From Manganitrophus sp963718695 (GTDB lineage Bacteria; Nitrospirota; Nitrospiria; SBBL01; Manganitrophaceae), in the NCBI GenBank assembly GCA_963718695.1, contig OY970371.1, positions 3,844,001 through 3,908,000 on the forward strand: 64,000 bases of DNA. Direction: 5' to 3'. The notes under the pieces are model-generated. The model had not been told where the DNA came from. It made no database searches and worked only from the letters and a program-made list of their open reading frames with translations. Below, one piece after another: positions 42,650-50,852 of the stretch. A program made the translations under genes and the position numbers. Within the stretch, counting starts at the first letter, position 1, and the number at the start of each line of letters is the position of its first letter.

Positions 42650-43521
42650 CTGTTCCCAACATATCTCCACTCGAATGGACAGACACAGAGCCGGTCCACA
42701 TAATACAAGGGGATGTCCGAGACAAACTTTCTACGCTGCCTGATGACACCTTTCACTCTTGCATAACCTCGCCACCGTATTGGGGTATGCGCGATTATGG
42801 CTATAGAGGTCAGATTGGAGCGGAAGAGTCGGTTGAAGACTACATAACACACTTGGTTTCGTGCTTTCGGGAAATACGACGAGTTTTAAGGCCGGACGGA
42901 ACTTTTTGGCTAAATGTTGCTAATACTTATACTTCTGGTGGTCGTGGATGGAGAGATAAAGATATTAAAAATCAAGGTCGCGCAATGTCTTACCGCCCAG
43001 ACACCCCTAAAGGATTAAAGCCAAAGGACTTGATCGGGGTCGCATGGATGCTGGCGATGGCTTTACAGCGCGATGGGTGGTATCTCCGTTCCGATATTAT
43101 TTGGTATAAGCCCAATTGTCAGCCCGAGTCTGTTAAAGACCGGGTGACAGTTTCTCATGAATATGTGTTCATGTTCTCCAAGAGCGAGAACTATTACTTC
43201 GACCAAGATATAATAAAGGAGCCAACATCTGACGGGAAAGCCCGAAAAAATAGGCGAAGCGTTTGGCATGTTAATACCGAGCCTTGCAAGGAAGCACATT
43301 TTGCTGTATTTCCTAGGGCTCTCGTTCGTCCCTGTATTCTAGCAGGGTCTCCTACAGGTGGAATTATATTGGACCCATTCTTTGGGAGTGGTACGGTGGG
43401 CATCGTTGCAATTGAAACAGGACGCCGCTGTGTTGGAATTGAAGTTAAGCCGGACTATATAGCCATTGCTAAGCAAAGGCTAATTGGCGCATCGCCCGCT
43501 CTGTTTACGGGGTCTCTGTAG
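42646..43521 (+). CDS. DNA methyltransferase of a type II restriction-modification system
   Basis: This is a 291-residue protein. The catalytic motif is TSPPYWGMRDYG near the N-terminus, and the AdoMet motif DPFFGSGTVGIVAIETGRRCVGIE near the C-terminus; this permuted order defines the beta class, which includes N4-cytosine methylases. Its partner is the convergent nuclease that resembles SmaI, so the likely mark is N4-methylcytosine in CCCGGG. Its 3' end overlaps the convergent nuclease gene by 17 bp. Confidence 0.88.
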   Translation: MTVPNISPLEWTDTEPVHIIQGDVRDKLSTLPDDTFHSCITSPPYWGMRDYGYRGQIGAEESVEDYITHLVSCFREIRRVLRPDGTFWLNVANTYTSGGRGWRDKDIKNQGRAMSYRPDTPKGLKPKDLIGVAWMLAMALQRDGWYLRSDIIWYKPNCQPESVKDRVTVSHEYVFMFSKSENYYFDQDIIKEPTSDGKARKNRRSVWHVNTEPCKEAHFAVFPRALVRPCILAGSPTGGIILDPFFGSGTVGIVAIETGRRCVGIEVKPDYIAIAKQRLIGASPALFTGSL

Positions 43522-44272
43522 GCGGATTAAATTTCCACGAAGCATGGACAGTACATAGGCGTTTCAGTAAACCTTTGATCTGTAATTTGCGCTCTCCCCC
43601 GCCATCAAAGTAAAGCTGAAAAAGACTTATACCATCCTCTTCAACAAAGCAGTATCCCGGTTTCGGGTACTGCGTACTATCAGTCTTCATTTGAAGGCGC
43701 CCTCTGGCTGCTTTTTCTAGGAGGGATTTTGGAATCTCCACCAACTCATAGAAGTAGTCAGGAGTACCCTTTCGAAGAGCCCTAAGGATAAGAATCCTTT
43801 GTATTCGTCCTAGAGCTGCAAGGAATTGGTTTTTCAATCCTTCTAAATCCTCTGGATCGTCGCCCCATCGCCCACCACCGAGCTCCATGAACTTCGATAT
43901 GTGAATTGTCTCGCTACGAATAACTTTTGCTGCCTCGGTCTTTAAGGAAAAATTCTCACCCCGAATCTGAATATCGTAACCTTTCTGTCCACGAGGCGCA
44001 AGAACAGCAACTCCTTCAGTTTGCAGCACTCGCTCTAGTGCGTGTTCAAACTTGTCTTTTGAGAAAGGCTCACGAGAAAAGCAATGATGCAGGCGCAGAA
44101 CGTCTCCAAAATCTTCTAACACTCGGTCAGTAACTAACGTTGATGTAGATGATCTCCAGAACTCTTTCGGTAACGAAAACACCCGAACGATCGTATCAAT
44201 AAGTACAAGACGGTAGTTAGTCAAGCCTGGAATTGCTAACAGGAGGCGTTTAACTCGTTCTTCTCTTTCCAT
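43505..44272 (-). CDS. Type II restriction endonuclease resembling SmaI
   Basis: This is a 255-residue protein. From memory it matches SmaI along its length: FEHALERVLQTEGV, GYDIQIRGENFSLKTEAAK with the D...ExK-like active site, SETIHISKFMELGGGRW, LVEIPKSLLEKA and QLYFDGGGERKLQIK are near-copies of SmaI blocks. That predicts recognition of CCCGGG with a blunt cut. The start was set at MEREERVKR (44272); an upstream TTG is possible. The gene is convergent to its methyltransferase. Confidence 0.82.
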   Translation of the reverse strand: MEREERVKRLLLAIPGLTNYRLVLIDTIVRVFSLPKEFWRSSTSTLVTDRVLEDFGDVLRLHHCFSREPFSKDKFEHALERVLQTEGVAVLAPRGQKGYDIQIRGENFSLKTEAAKVIRSETIHISKFMELGGGRWGDDPEDLEGLKNQFLAALGRIQRILILRALRKGTPDYFYELVEIPKSLLEKAARGRLQMKTDSTQYPKPGYCFVEEDGISLFQLYFDGGGERKLQIKGLLKRLCTVHASWKFNPPTETP

Positions 44273-44578
44273 ATATTTGGGGTAAGGATCTCTGCAGTTG
44301 GTTGTAACAGGCAGCAAGCCGAATTGATGCCAAATGAGAATGTTGTAGCCTTGGTTATAAAGTCTGAAAGTCAGGTATAAGCTGATTTATACAAATTGTC
44401 AATATTTATGGGCGGATCTGGCAGAAAGCATAAATGCATTTAAAAGGTAAAAAATTATTAGTTAGACACCGAGAGTGAATCTTTCACTAGAGTGTGCAGC
44501 ACAAATTTAATCCAAATAATATAACAACTAAGAGGGATCTAAAGCCGGGACGCCGGGAAAATAGGAGAGTCTTTCCGT

Positions 44579-46057
44579 CTACTGCTTCACCACGGCAATG
44601 GTGCTGTTCGAAGCATTCAGCCCATCGACGGTAGCGCCGAGGCGGTCCATTTTGCGGATGTAGTCGATGACCTCTTGGGTCACGATTTCGCCTGGGACGA
44701 GGAGAGGGATGCCGGGGGGGTAAACGGTGATGATCTCAGAGCTGATCAGGCCGCACGATTCATCCAGCGGGGAATAGCGATAGTCGCGGAAGAAAGCCTC
44801 GCGCGGCGTCATCTGGCCCGCCTTGCCGAACGGAGGAAGGCTGACCTCGGCGATAAAACTCGACTGGCTCGGCTTGCCGTGATACTCCTTCGACATGTCG
44901 CGGAGGGCATCTACCAGGCGGTTGAGATCGTCCCGCCGGTCGCCGATGCTGACGATGACCAACACATTGAACGGATCGGCCATCTCGACCTGGATGTGGT
45001 ATTTGTTGTTGAGAATCTGCGAGGCCTGATAGCCGGAGAGGCCGAGATCCCGGACGGTGATCGTCAGCTTGGTGATGTCGAAATCGCCCATCGGCGAGAA
45101 GAGGGGATTTTTCACCATCGCTTTGTCGAAGCAGGAGACGCCGGGAATCCGATTGATCTTGCTGCGCGCTTCGGCGGCGAGCTTGATCGCCTTGTCGAGC
45201 AGCTTCTCTCCCTCCGTCGCCATCTGCATCCGCGCCAAATCCAACGACGCCATCAGAATGTACGACGGGCTGGTGCTCTGAACGAAGCGGAGCACCTGTG
45301 CCAGGGTCGTCATGTCGACCCGCGGCCCCTGCGCATGGAGCATCGACGCCTGCGTCATCCCGCCGATGATCTTGTGGGTGCTCTGGACGACCAAATCGGC
45401 CCCCGCCTCGACGCCGGAGATCGGAAGGTCGGGATGGAATTTCAGATGCGGGCCGTGCGCCTCGTCGACCATCACCACCAGCCCTTTTGAATGGGCATAC
45501 GGAATAATCCGCTCCAGATCGGCGCAGATGCCGTAATAATTGGGACTGGTGAGGAAGAGGGCCTTGGCCTCCGGATGCGCGTCGATCGCCCGGAGGGTCG
45601 CTTCGTAGGTGACGTTGAGGGTCAATTTTAAATTGTCATCGACCGCGGGCGAAAAGAAGATCGGCTCGGCGCCGGAGAAGATCAGGCCGGCCAGCACCGA
45701 CTTATGCGCGTTGCGGGCGACCAAAACCTTGTCCCGCGGGCCGCAGGCGGCGAGGATCATCGCATGGTTGCCGCCGGTGGTGCCGTTGACCAGAAAGAAC
45801 GAGCGGTCGGCGCCGTAGGCCTTGGCGGCGAGCTCCTGCGCTTCTTTGATGACCCCCTTTGGTTTTTGGAGGGAGTCGACTTCGTCGAGGGTGGTTAGAT
45901 CGATCGAGAAGATCTTCGGCCCGACGAACTTCCGGAAGCGGGTCGAAATCCCCTTGCCGCTCTTGTGGCCGGGGGTATGGAAGGAGACTTTCCGGCTCTC
46001 GGCAAGCGAGACCATGGCATCGAAAAGAGGGGTCTTGAACTGCTCTTGGTCTATCAT
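44579..46057 (-). CDS. Orn/Lys/Arg decarboxylase (probable arginine decarboxylase)
   Basis: This is a 492-residue PLP enzyme. HTPGHKSGKGI near the N-terminus, VNGTTGGNHAMILAACGPRDKVLVARNAHKS, VDEAHGPHLKFH and STHKIIGGMTQ with Lys near 228 are the marks of the Orn/Lys/Arg decarboxylase group. It lies 187 bp downstream of speE and speD on the same strand. The substrate is likely arginine or ornithine, giving agmatine or putrescine for SpeE. It has no N-terminal wing domain, as in the Bacillus-type enzyme. Confidence 0.9.
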   Translation of the reverse strand: MIDQEQFKTPLFDAMVSLAESRKVSFHTPGHKSGKGISTRFRKFVGPKIFSIDLTTLDEVDSLQKPKGVIKEAQELAAKAYGADRSFFLVNGTTGGNHAMILAACGPRDKVLVARNAHKSVLAGLIFSGAEPIFFSPAVDDNLKLTLNVTYEATLRAIDAHPEAKALFLTSPNYYGICADLERIIPYAHSKGLVVMVDEAHGPHLKFHPDLPISGVEAGADLVVQSTHKIIGGMTQASMLHAQGPRVDMTTLAQVLRFVQSTSPSYILMASLDLARMQMATEGEKLLDKAIKLAAEARSKINRIPGVSCFDKAMVKNPLFSPMGDFDITKLTITVRDLGLSGYQASQILNNKYHIQVEMADPFNVLVIVSIGDRRDDLNRLVDALRDMSKEYHGKPSQSSFIAEVSLPPFGKAGQMTPREAFFRDYRYSPLDESCGLISSEIITVYPPGIPLLVPGEIVTQEVIDYIRKMDRLGATVDGLNASNSTIAVVKQ

Positions 46058-46073
46058 TTTCTGTGGGGGCCCG

Positions 46074-46160
46074 TCCGTTCTTCGACAAGCTCAGTATCGA
46101 CCGGCTTTAACGCGCTCGGGGTGACCGCTCTTGGTGAGCCCTTCGGCTCACTCAAGCGAG
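46074..46160. repeat. REP-like sequence between speE and the decarboxylase gene
   Basis: The stretch has CGTTCTTCGACAAGCTCAGT, the common short-repeat motif of many bacterial intergenic regions, and a hairpin GTGAGCCCTTCGGCTCAC at about 46134-46151. Its position in the polyamine operon may lower expression of the downstream decarboxylase. No T-run follows. Confidence 0.5.
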
Positions 46161-46244
46161 GCCTGAGCCAACCCTGCCCCCACGCCCCGTGCCCGCACCG
46201 GCAAATCGAATTGCTTGCTTCTAAACTGCCAGTAAAATGCGTTC

Positions 46245-47165
46245 TCAATGATATGTAAACAACGGATAATTGTCTTCGATGATCCGCTCCTGTTTCTCCA
46301 TCTGCATCCGGACCTGCTTCGGAAGATAGAACTGGCCGACGTGGGTCTCCCCATCGTAGTATTTCAGCTCTCCCGCCACCCGCTGAGCAATGCGCCGGTC
46401 GACTTCATTCTGGTCGAACGCCCTTGGATCGAACCGCTTCGAAGCCAAGGCGAAGCCCCAGGGAAGACCGAAGGAGGGAATGGCCGCTTGATAGGGGGAG
46501 ACGACAGGGAAGACGGCCTTTAAGGTCTGATAAACGGCCGAGTAATTCAGCAGGCTGGCGGCGGCGGTGGTGCCGGCCTGAAGCGAGATGATCCCGTTGG
46601 CGGTAAGACGCTCCATCACCAGGCTGTAGAACTCTTTTGTATAGAGGAGGTAGGCCGGGCCTTCTTCGACCGGCTCGGAAATGTCGATGATGATGATATC
46701 GTAGGTGTCGGTGGTCTCCTCCAGATATTTTCGCGCATCGAGATAACGGACCTCCGCGCGGGGATCTTCAAACGATCCCTGATGCCACTGAGGGAGGTGG
46801 CGCTTGCAGCTCTCCACCACCTCCTGATCGATATCGACCATTAAAACCCGCTCGACCGATCGATGGCGGAGAATCTCACGGAGGGTGGCTCCTTCCCCCC
46901 CTCCGACGATGAAGACCTTCTTCGGCTCCGGATGGGTGAGCATCGCGGGGTGGACCAGCGCTTCGTGATAGATAAACTCGTCCACCTCGCTCGACTGCAT
47001 CTTGCCGTCGAGGACCAGACAACGCCCGTAGCTCCGGGTGTCCAGAATCTCTACCTGTTGAAACTGGGTCTGCTTGGAAAAGACGATCGTGTCGATTCCA
47101 TGCATGTGCCCTTCAAACGGGGAGAGGTAATCAAGGAACCATTTGTAGCTCTTTGGCTCGGTCAT
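46245..47165 (-). CDS. speE: Spermidine synthase
   Basis: This is a 306-residue protein. KKVFIVGGGEGATLREILRH (AdoMet-type site), MVDIDQEVVESCKRHLPQWH, IIIDISEPVEEGPAYLLYTKEFYS and the KMQSSEVDEFIYHEALVHPAM block are standard. It transfers the aminopropyl group of decarboxylated AdoMet to putrescine. Its start lies 35 bp inside the end of speD, behind AAAGGAG. With speD and the decarboxylase it forms a polyamine operon. Confidence 0.93.
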   Translation of the reverse strand: MTEPKSYKWFLDYLSPFEGHMHGIDTIVFSKQTQFQQVEILDTRSYGRCLVLDGKMQSSEVDEFIYHEALVHPAMLTHPEPKKVFIVGGGEGATLREILRHRSVERVLMVDIDQEVVESCKRHLPQWHQGSFEDPRAEVRYLDARKYLEETTDTYDIIIIDISEPVEEGPAYLLYTKEFYSLVMERLTANGIISLQAGTTAAASLLNYSAVYQTLKAVFPVVSPYQAAIPSFGLPWGFALASKRFDPRAFDQNEVDRRIAQRVAGELKYYDGETHVGQFYLPKQVRMQMEKQERIIEDNYPLFTYH

Positions 47166-47565
47166 AATGAACAGGCTCTCCTTTAACCGGCTTGTGAGGC
47201 AACTTCTGGTCGCCCAAGGAAAGCAAGCCTCTCTTCATTTCGACCAGAGAGGGATTCTTCGATTGTAGTTTTGCAACAATGTAAGAGGCGGCGACGGAGG
47301 GTTGAAGCGTTTCGCCGCAGGTAAAAATATCAACGGCCGCATAGCCGTACTCGGGCCATGTGTGAATGGTCAGGTGGGATTCTGCAATCACGACCACTCC
47401 GCTGATTCCAAAGGGGCTAAATTTGTGGAACCGACTTTCAATGATGGTTGCTTTCGCTTCCTTCGCCGCAGTAACCAGAATGTCTTCGATCTTCTTCACG
47501 TCATTCAAAATCTTGGAGTTGCAGTCTTTCAACTCCACCAGCAAGTGCGTCCCTAAAGCGTGCAC
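47131..47565 (-). CDS. speD: S-adenosylmethionine decarboxylase proenzyme
   Basis: This is a 144-residue protein with a GTG start and an AAGGGGG site. ESHLTIHTWPEYGYAAVDIFTCG is the family core; the chain is cut before Ser63, which becomes the pyruvoyl group. The enzyme supplies decarboxylated AdoMet for SpeE. It lies behind a strong promoter and a leader of about 100 bases that may encode a short peptide. Confidence 0.93.
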   Translation of the reverse strand: MHALGTHLLVELKDCNSKILNDVKKIEDILVTAAKEAKATIIESRFHKFSPFGISGVVVIAESHLTIHTWPEYGYAAVDIFTCGETLQPSVAASYIVAKLQSKNPSLVEMKRGLLSLGDQKLPHKPVKGEPVHYDRAKELQMVP

Positions 47566-47583
47566 TCTATTTGCCCCCTTTCG

Positions 47584-47634
47584 TTATGGGTGGGGTGAAG
47601 CCACCCCGTTGTGTTTGTTTGTGAGTAGTCTCAC
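47584..47634 (-). CDS. Possible leader peptide of speD (16 codons)
   Basis: A GTG at 47634 with an AGGAG site nine bases upstream opens a 16-codon frame reading MRLLTNKHNGVASPHP, with TAA at 47586-47584, 18 bases before the speD start. A hairpin (GGGGTG-GCTT-CACCCC) lies inside it. Polyamine genes in other organisms use upstream frames for feedback. That this one works so is inference; it could also be chance. Confidence 0.35.
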   Translation of the reverse strand: MRLLTNKHNGVASPHP

Positions 47635-47680
47635 CTCCTTTTCTCCTGGAATCGTAAAAAGTTAGAAGAAATTTTGAGTA

Positions 47681-47708
47681 AATATATAGCAATATTTTTT
47701 TTTGTCAA
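47681..47708 (-). promoter_or_regulatory. Promoter of the polyamine operon
   Basis: On the minus strand TTGACA (47703-47708) and TATATT (47681-47686) are 16 bases apart, with an A-tract between them. They lie about 115 bases upstream of the speD start. The box quality is high, and the A/T-rich setting differs from the GC-rich surroundings. Confidence 0.7.
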
Positions 47709-47944
47709 GTTTAAAAAATCACCACTAATTGGGGTCTGCCGTCGCCGTCTCGTCTATAGGTTGAGGTTTTTGACATTCGCCCCGTTTACCCGGATGATCC
47801 CTGTTGTTGAATAAAAGTTTATATCACATATGGACGGATATTCAATGCCGGATTTGGAATGAAATAGCGGTTTTTGAGAGTTATTAGGTCAAAAGAACGC
47901 AGCATTTGATTTCTAAAGATCGTTTTTGATAGCATACCTAAAAT

Positions 47945-48916
47945 ATGGTCCATTTTCTCTTTCAACGGTTTTGGCAGCTCCTCATTACGCTCTTTGGAAT
48001 CACCCTTCTGACCTTCGGCATCATGCATCTGGCCCCGGGAGACCCGACCGATCTTCAAACAACCCTGAATCCGAAAGTATCGGCGCAAGCCAAAGAAAAC
48101 TTAAGAAGGCTCTATGGATTGGACCGGCCGCTTCACATCCAATACCTCGATTGGCTGCGGCGCTCCGTCACGCTCGATCTGGGGAGCTCCTTTGTCGATG
48201 GCGAGCCGGTCTCTCAGAAGATCCTCCGCCGGCTGCCGGTCACGGTGACGATCAACCTGCTGACCCTGGCGGTGATCGTTCTGGTCGCCTTTCCGATCGG
48301 CATCCTCTCGGCGACGCGTCAATACTCCTGGATCGATAAGGCGACCACCCTCTTTGTTTATATCGGTTTTTCCCTCCCCAGTTTCTGGCTCGCCTTGCTG
48401 CTGATGCTTCTCTTCGGTGTTTTTCTCGGATGGCTGCCCCTCTCCGGATACCAATCGCTGACGGCGGCGCAGCTCTCCCCGCTCGAACGGCTGATCGACT
48501 GGGCGCGTCACCTGGTGCTGCCGGTCCTGACCGCCTCTCTCATCGGTCTGGCGGGGTATTCACGGTATCTTCGGTCGGAGATGCTGGAGGTGATCCGCCA
48601 GGACTATATCCAGACGGCGCGGGCGAAGGGGCTCTCCGAGCGGCAGGTGATTTATAAGCACGCCCTTCGCAACGCGTTGATTCCGGTCGTCACACTGATG
48701 GGGCTGGAACTGCCGACCCTCATCGGTGGCAGCGTGATTATCGAAACCATCTTCGCCATCCCGGGGATCGGGCAGCTCTCCTTCCAGTCGGTGATGACGC
48801 GCGACTACCCGGTGGTGATGGGGCTGACGGTTTTTGCGGGGGTGCTGACATTGATCGGCAATCTTCTGGCCGATCTGTTTTATAGCTGGGTCAATCCAAG
48901 GATACGGATTTCATGA
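47945..48916 (+). CDS. Dipeptide-type ABC transporter permease (DppB-like)
   Basis: This is a 323-residue protein with six membrane helices. The N-terminal LFQRFWQLLITLFGITLLTF and HLAPGDPTD are typical for DppB/OppB. The EAA loop is QTARAKGLSERQVIYKHALRNALIPVV. It forms the channel with the 48913 gene product. No ATPase gene follows in this locus; the nearest is the fused one at 54381. Confidence 0.92.
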   Translation: MVHFLFQRFWQLLITLFGITLLTFGIMHLAPGDPTDLQTTLNPKVSAQAKENLRRLYGLDRPLHIQYLDWLRRSVTLDLGSSFVDGEPVSQKILRRLPVTVTINLLTLAVIVLVAFPIGILSATRQYSWIDKATTLFVYIGFSLPSFWLALLLMLLFGVFLGWLPLSGYQSLTAAQLSPLERLIDWARHLVLPVLTASLIGLAGYSRYLRSEMLEVIRQDYIQTARAKGLSERQVIYKHALRNALIPVVTLMGLELPTLIGGSVIIETIFAIPGIGQLSFQSVMTRDYPVVMGLTVFAGVLTLIGNLLADLFYSWVNPRIRIS

Positions 48917-49806
48917 AACAAACCGAAACAAAACCGGTCGCCGCCCGCCCCGATCCCCGGCCCCCGGCCTCCGGTATCGCCCTTGTTTGGAGGCGGTTCA
49001 AGAAAAACCGGGTGGCGCTGGTGGGGAGCGGGATCGTCCTGACGGTTTTTTTCGTTGCCATCTTCGCGCCGATCGTGGCGCCGCATGATCCCTACGAAAT
49101 CAACATCGAAAAGATCCTCCAGCCGCCGAGTGTGGCGCATCCGTTCGGAACCGACCCGCTCGGGCGGGATGTTTTAAGCCGGATTATCTGGGGGGCGCGG
49201 GTTTCCCTCTGGGTGGGGTTCGTGGCGGTGGGGATTGCGATTGTCATCGGTATTTTGGTTGGTGCGCTGGCCGGCTTTTATCGGGGCAGGATCGATGCCG
49301 TGCTGATGCGCTTCGTCGATATCATGCTGGCGATCCCGACTTTTTTTCTGATCCTGGCGGTGATCGCCATCCTAGAGCCGTCGATCTGGAATATCATGAT
49401 CGTGATCGGATTGACCGGTTGGATGGGGGTGGCGCGGTTGGTCCGGGGGCAGTTTCTGGCGATCAGAGAGATGGATTACGTCACGGCGGCGCGGGCATTG
49501 GGCGCCCGGGATCTTCGATTGATGGCCCGCCACATTCTTCCCAACGCCCTCTCGCCGGTCTATGTGGCGGCCGTGATGGGGGTGGCGGGGGCGATCCTGA
49601 CCGAGTCGGCGTTAAGCTTCCTCGGCATCGGCGTTCAGCCGCCGAAGGCGAGCTGGGGGAGCATTTTGACGGCAGGAAAAGACAACATCGAGATCGCCTG
49701 GTGGCTCTCTGTCTTCCCCGGCCTCGCCATTTTTATCACGGTCCTCGGCTATAATCTCTTAGGCGAAGGCTTGCGAGACGCGCTCGACCCGCGGCTGAAA
49801 TTGTAG
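48913..49806 (+). CDS. Dipeptide-type ABC transporter permease (DppC-like)
   Basis: This is a 297-residue protein starting four bases inside the end of the DppB-like gene. It has the DppC N-terminal extension, HPFGTDPLGRDVLSRIIWGARVSLWVG, and the EAA loop YVTAARALGARDLRLMARHILPNALSPV. The C-terminal LGYNLLGEGLRDALDPRLK is standard. It works with the preceding permease. A binding protein is encoded at 50853 on the opposite strand. Confidence 0.92.
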   Translation: MKQTETKPVAARPDPRPPASGIALVWRRFKKNRVALVGSGIVLTVFFVAIFAPIVAPHDPYEINIEKILQPPSVAHPFGTDPLGRDVLSRIIWGARVSLWVGFVAVGIAIVIGILVGALAGFYRGRIDAVLMRFVDIMLAIPTFFLILAVIAILEPSIWNIMIVIGLTGWMGVARLVRGQFLAIREMDYVTAARALGARDLRLMARHILPNALSPVYVAAVMGVAGAILTESALSFLGIGVQPPKASWGSILTAGKDNIEIAWWLSVFPGLAIFITVLGYNLLGEGLRDALDPRLKL

Positions 49807-49833
49807 TAGGGGCGTATTGCAATACGCCCCTAC
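49806..49833. repeat. 28-bp palindromic repeat, copy A
   Basis: This is a perfect palindrome, GTAGGGGCGTATTG followed by its reverse complement. It begins at the last base of the DppC-like gene and lies just before the end of the convergent ferritin-like gene. Copy B at 63630 has the same centre with changed but still paired arm ends. No T-run follows. Confidence 0.85.
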
Positions 49834-49843
49834 CTCTGGAAAT

Positions 49844-50311
49844 CTACGCTGCTTTCTTCAGCCGGTCGTATTCGGCTCGGCAGTAGGCCAGGTGTTTGCG
49901 CTCGTCTTCCAGGCCGCGCTGGACGTATTGGAGGATGTCGGGCGGAAAGTTCTTCGTCGAACCCTCTTCATAAGCGGAAACGGTCGTTTCCTCGTTGGAG
50001 ACCATCGCCGAGACGATGGCATCGGCTCCGCCGAGTTTGGAGATGGCGGTCCATCCTTTCTGAAGCACCCCCATTCCGCCCGGTTTTTTCTCGGGCTCTC
50101 CCCCATATTGCCGAACGAAAGGGGAAAGCTCGCGGACGTGGCGTTCGTGATCGCCCCGGAACTGCATGAAGTTGTCCCGAATATGGGGGTGGTCTTCAAG
50201 CCCGTCGATCGCGGTGTTATACGCGCCGATGGCGTTGTGGTCCGTTTCGATCAGGTCGTTTAAAGCGTCGACAATTTCGTCATTGTTCATGATGGCGCCC
50301 TTGTATTCCAT
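49844..50311 (-). CDS. DUF2383/ferritin-like protein
   Basis: This is a 155-residue four-helix protein. LNDLIETDHNAIGAYNTAI, NFMQFRGDHERHVRELSPFV, VSNEETTVSAYEEGS and LQYVQRGLEDERKHLAYCRAEYD hold the E..H and E..E..H metal-ligand patterns of the PA2169/DUF2383 ferritin-like group. It is probably a small iron or oxidative-stress protein. The start at 50311 follows AAGGAGG. A YHS gene lies 27 bp upstream. Confidence 0.85.
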   Translation of the reverse strand: MEYKGAIMNNDEIVDALNDLIETDHNAIGAYNTAIDGLEDHPHIRDNFMQFRGDHERHVRELSPFVRQYGGEPEKKPGGMGVLQKGWTAISKLGGADAIVSAMVSNEETTVSAYEEGSTKNFPPDILQYVQRGLEDERKHLAYCRAEYDRLKKAA

Positions 50312-50338
50312 GCCGTTTCCTCCTTCTCTGGTAAACCG

Positions 50339-50491
50339 TTAGGCCGCTTTGATCAGGAGATATTTCTCCGGTATCTCGTGGAAGTGCTTCCGGCACGCGT
50401 CACCGCAGAAATAATATTTTCTCCCCTCATACTTCAGCCAGGTTGAAAGTTTTTCGTCGATCAGGACCCCGCAAACAGGATCTCGGCTCAT
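50339..50491 (-). CDS. YHS-domain mini-protein (50 residues)
   Basis: The frame reads MSRDPVCGVLIDEKLSTWLK, then KYYFCGDACRKHFHEIPEKY, the YHS pattern with a Cys in the DPVCG turn and two Cys near FCGDAC. YHS modules bind metal or heme-like ligands, often next to copper and iron proteins. It lies 27 bp before the ferritin-like gene, so the two are probably co-expressed. It is too short for usual gene calls. A GAGAGG site precedes the ATG. Confidence 0.82.
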   Translation of the reverse strand: MSRDPVCGVLIDEKLSTWLKYEGRKYYFCGDACRKHFHEIPEKYLLIKAA

Positions 50492-50852
50492 TACGTCCTC
50501 TCTTTAATGGTTGATACAGGCTGCGACCGCATCAAAGCGCGATTCGCGCACAAATGAGGAAGAGGAAGGTCCTTCCTCCATTGCTGCCGGACCGAACGCG
50601 GATAGATTGGCTTGAGAGGGATGGGATACCAAACTGCGGGAATCGATCGGGGTCCGCAAGCACTTCTCAAAGACTGCAAGCGGGGTGCCGCCATAAAAGA
50701 CGCATCCTGATAGATCGGGTTGAGGTGGGTGAAGAAAGAGAAATCAGCGGTCAGACGCTTTTTGTGCCGCACTGATACAGATCCGAAGAGACGGGGGGAT
50801 CGGGTGTGTTCTTTTTGCACAGCCGGATGAAGGCGCCGGTTTACACTCGGGT
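50492..50852. other. Intergenic region, no gene supported
   Basis: This is 361 bp between the YHS gene and the binding-protein gene, both on the minus strand. It has a long minus-strand open frame that carries no recognisable domain, lacks a ribosome site and has random-looking composition (rich in Arg and Pro), so it is not called. The promoter of the YHS/ferritin pair must lie here. Confidence 0.4.

Noticed and set aside
42646..43521. Orphan solitary methyltransferase
   Set aside because: A convergent gene overlapping by 17 bp encodes a nuclease with SmaI-like blocks, so it is part of a restriction pair.
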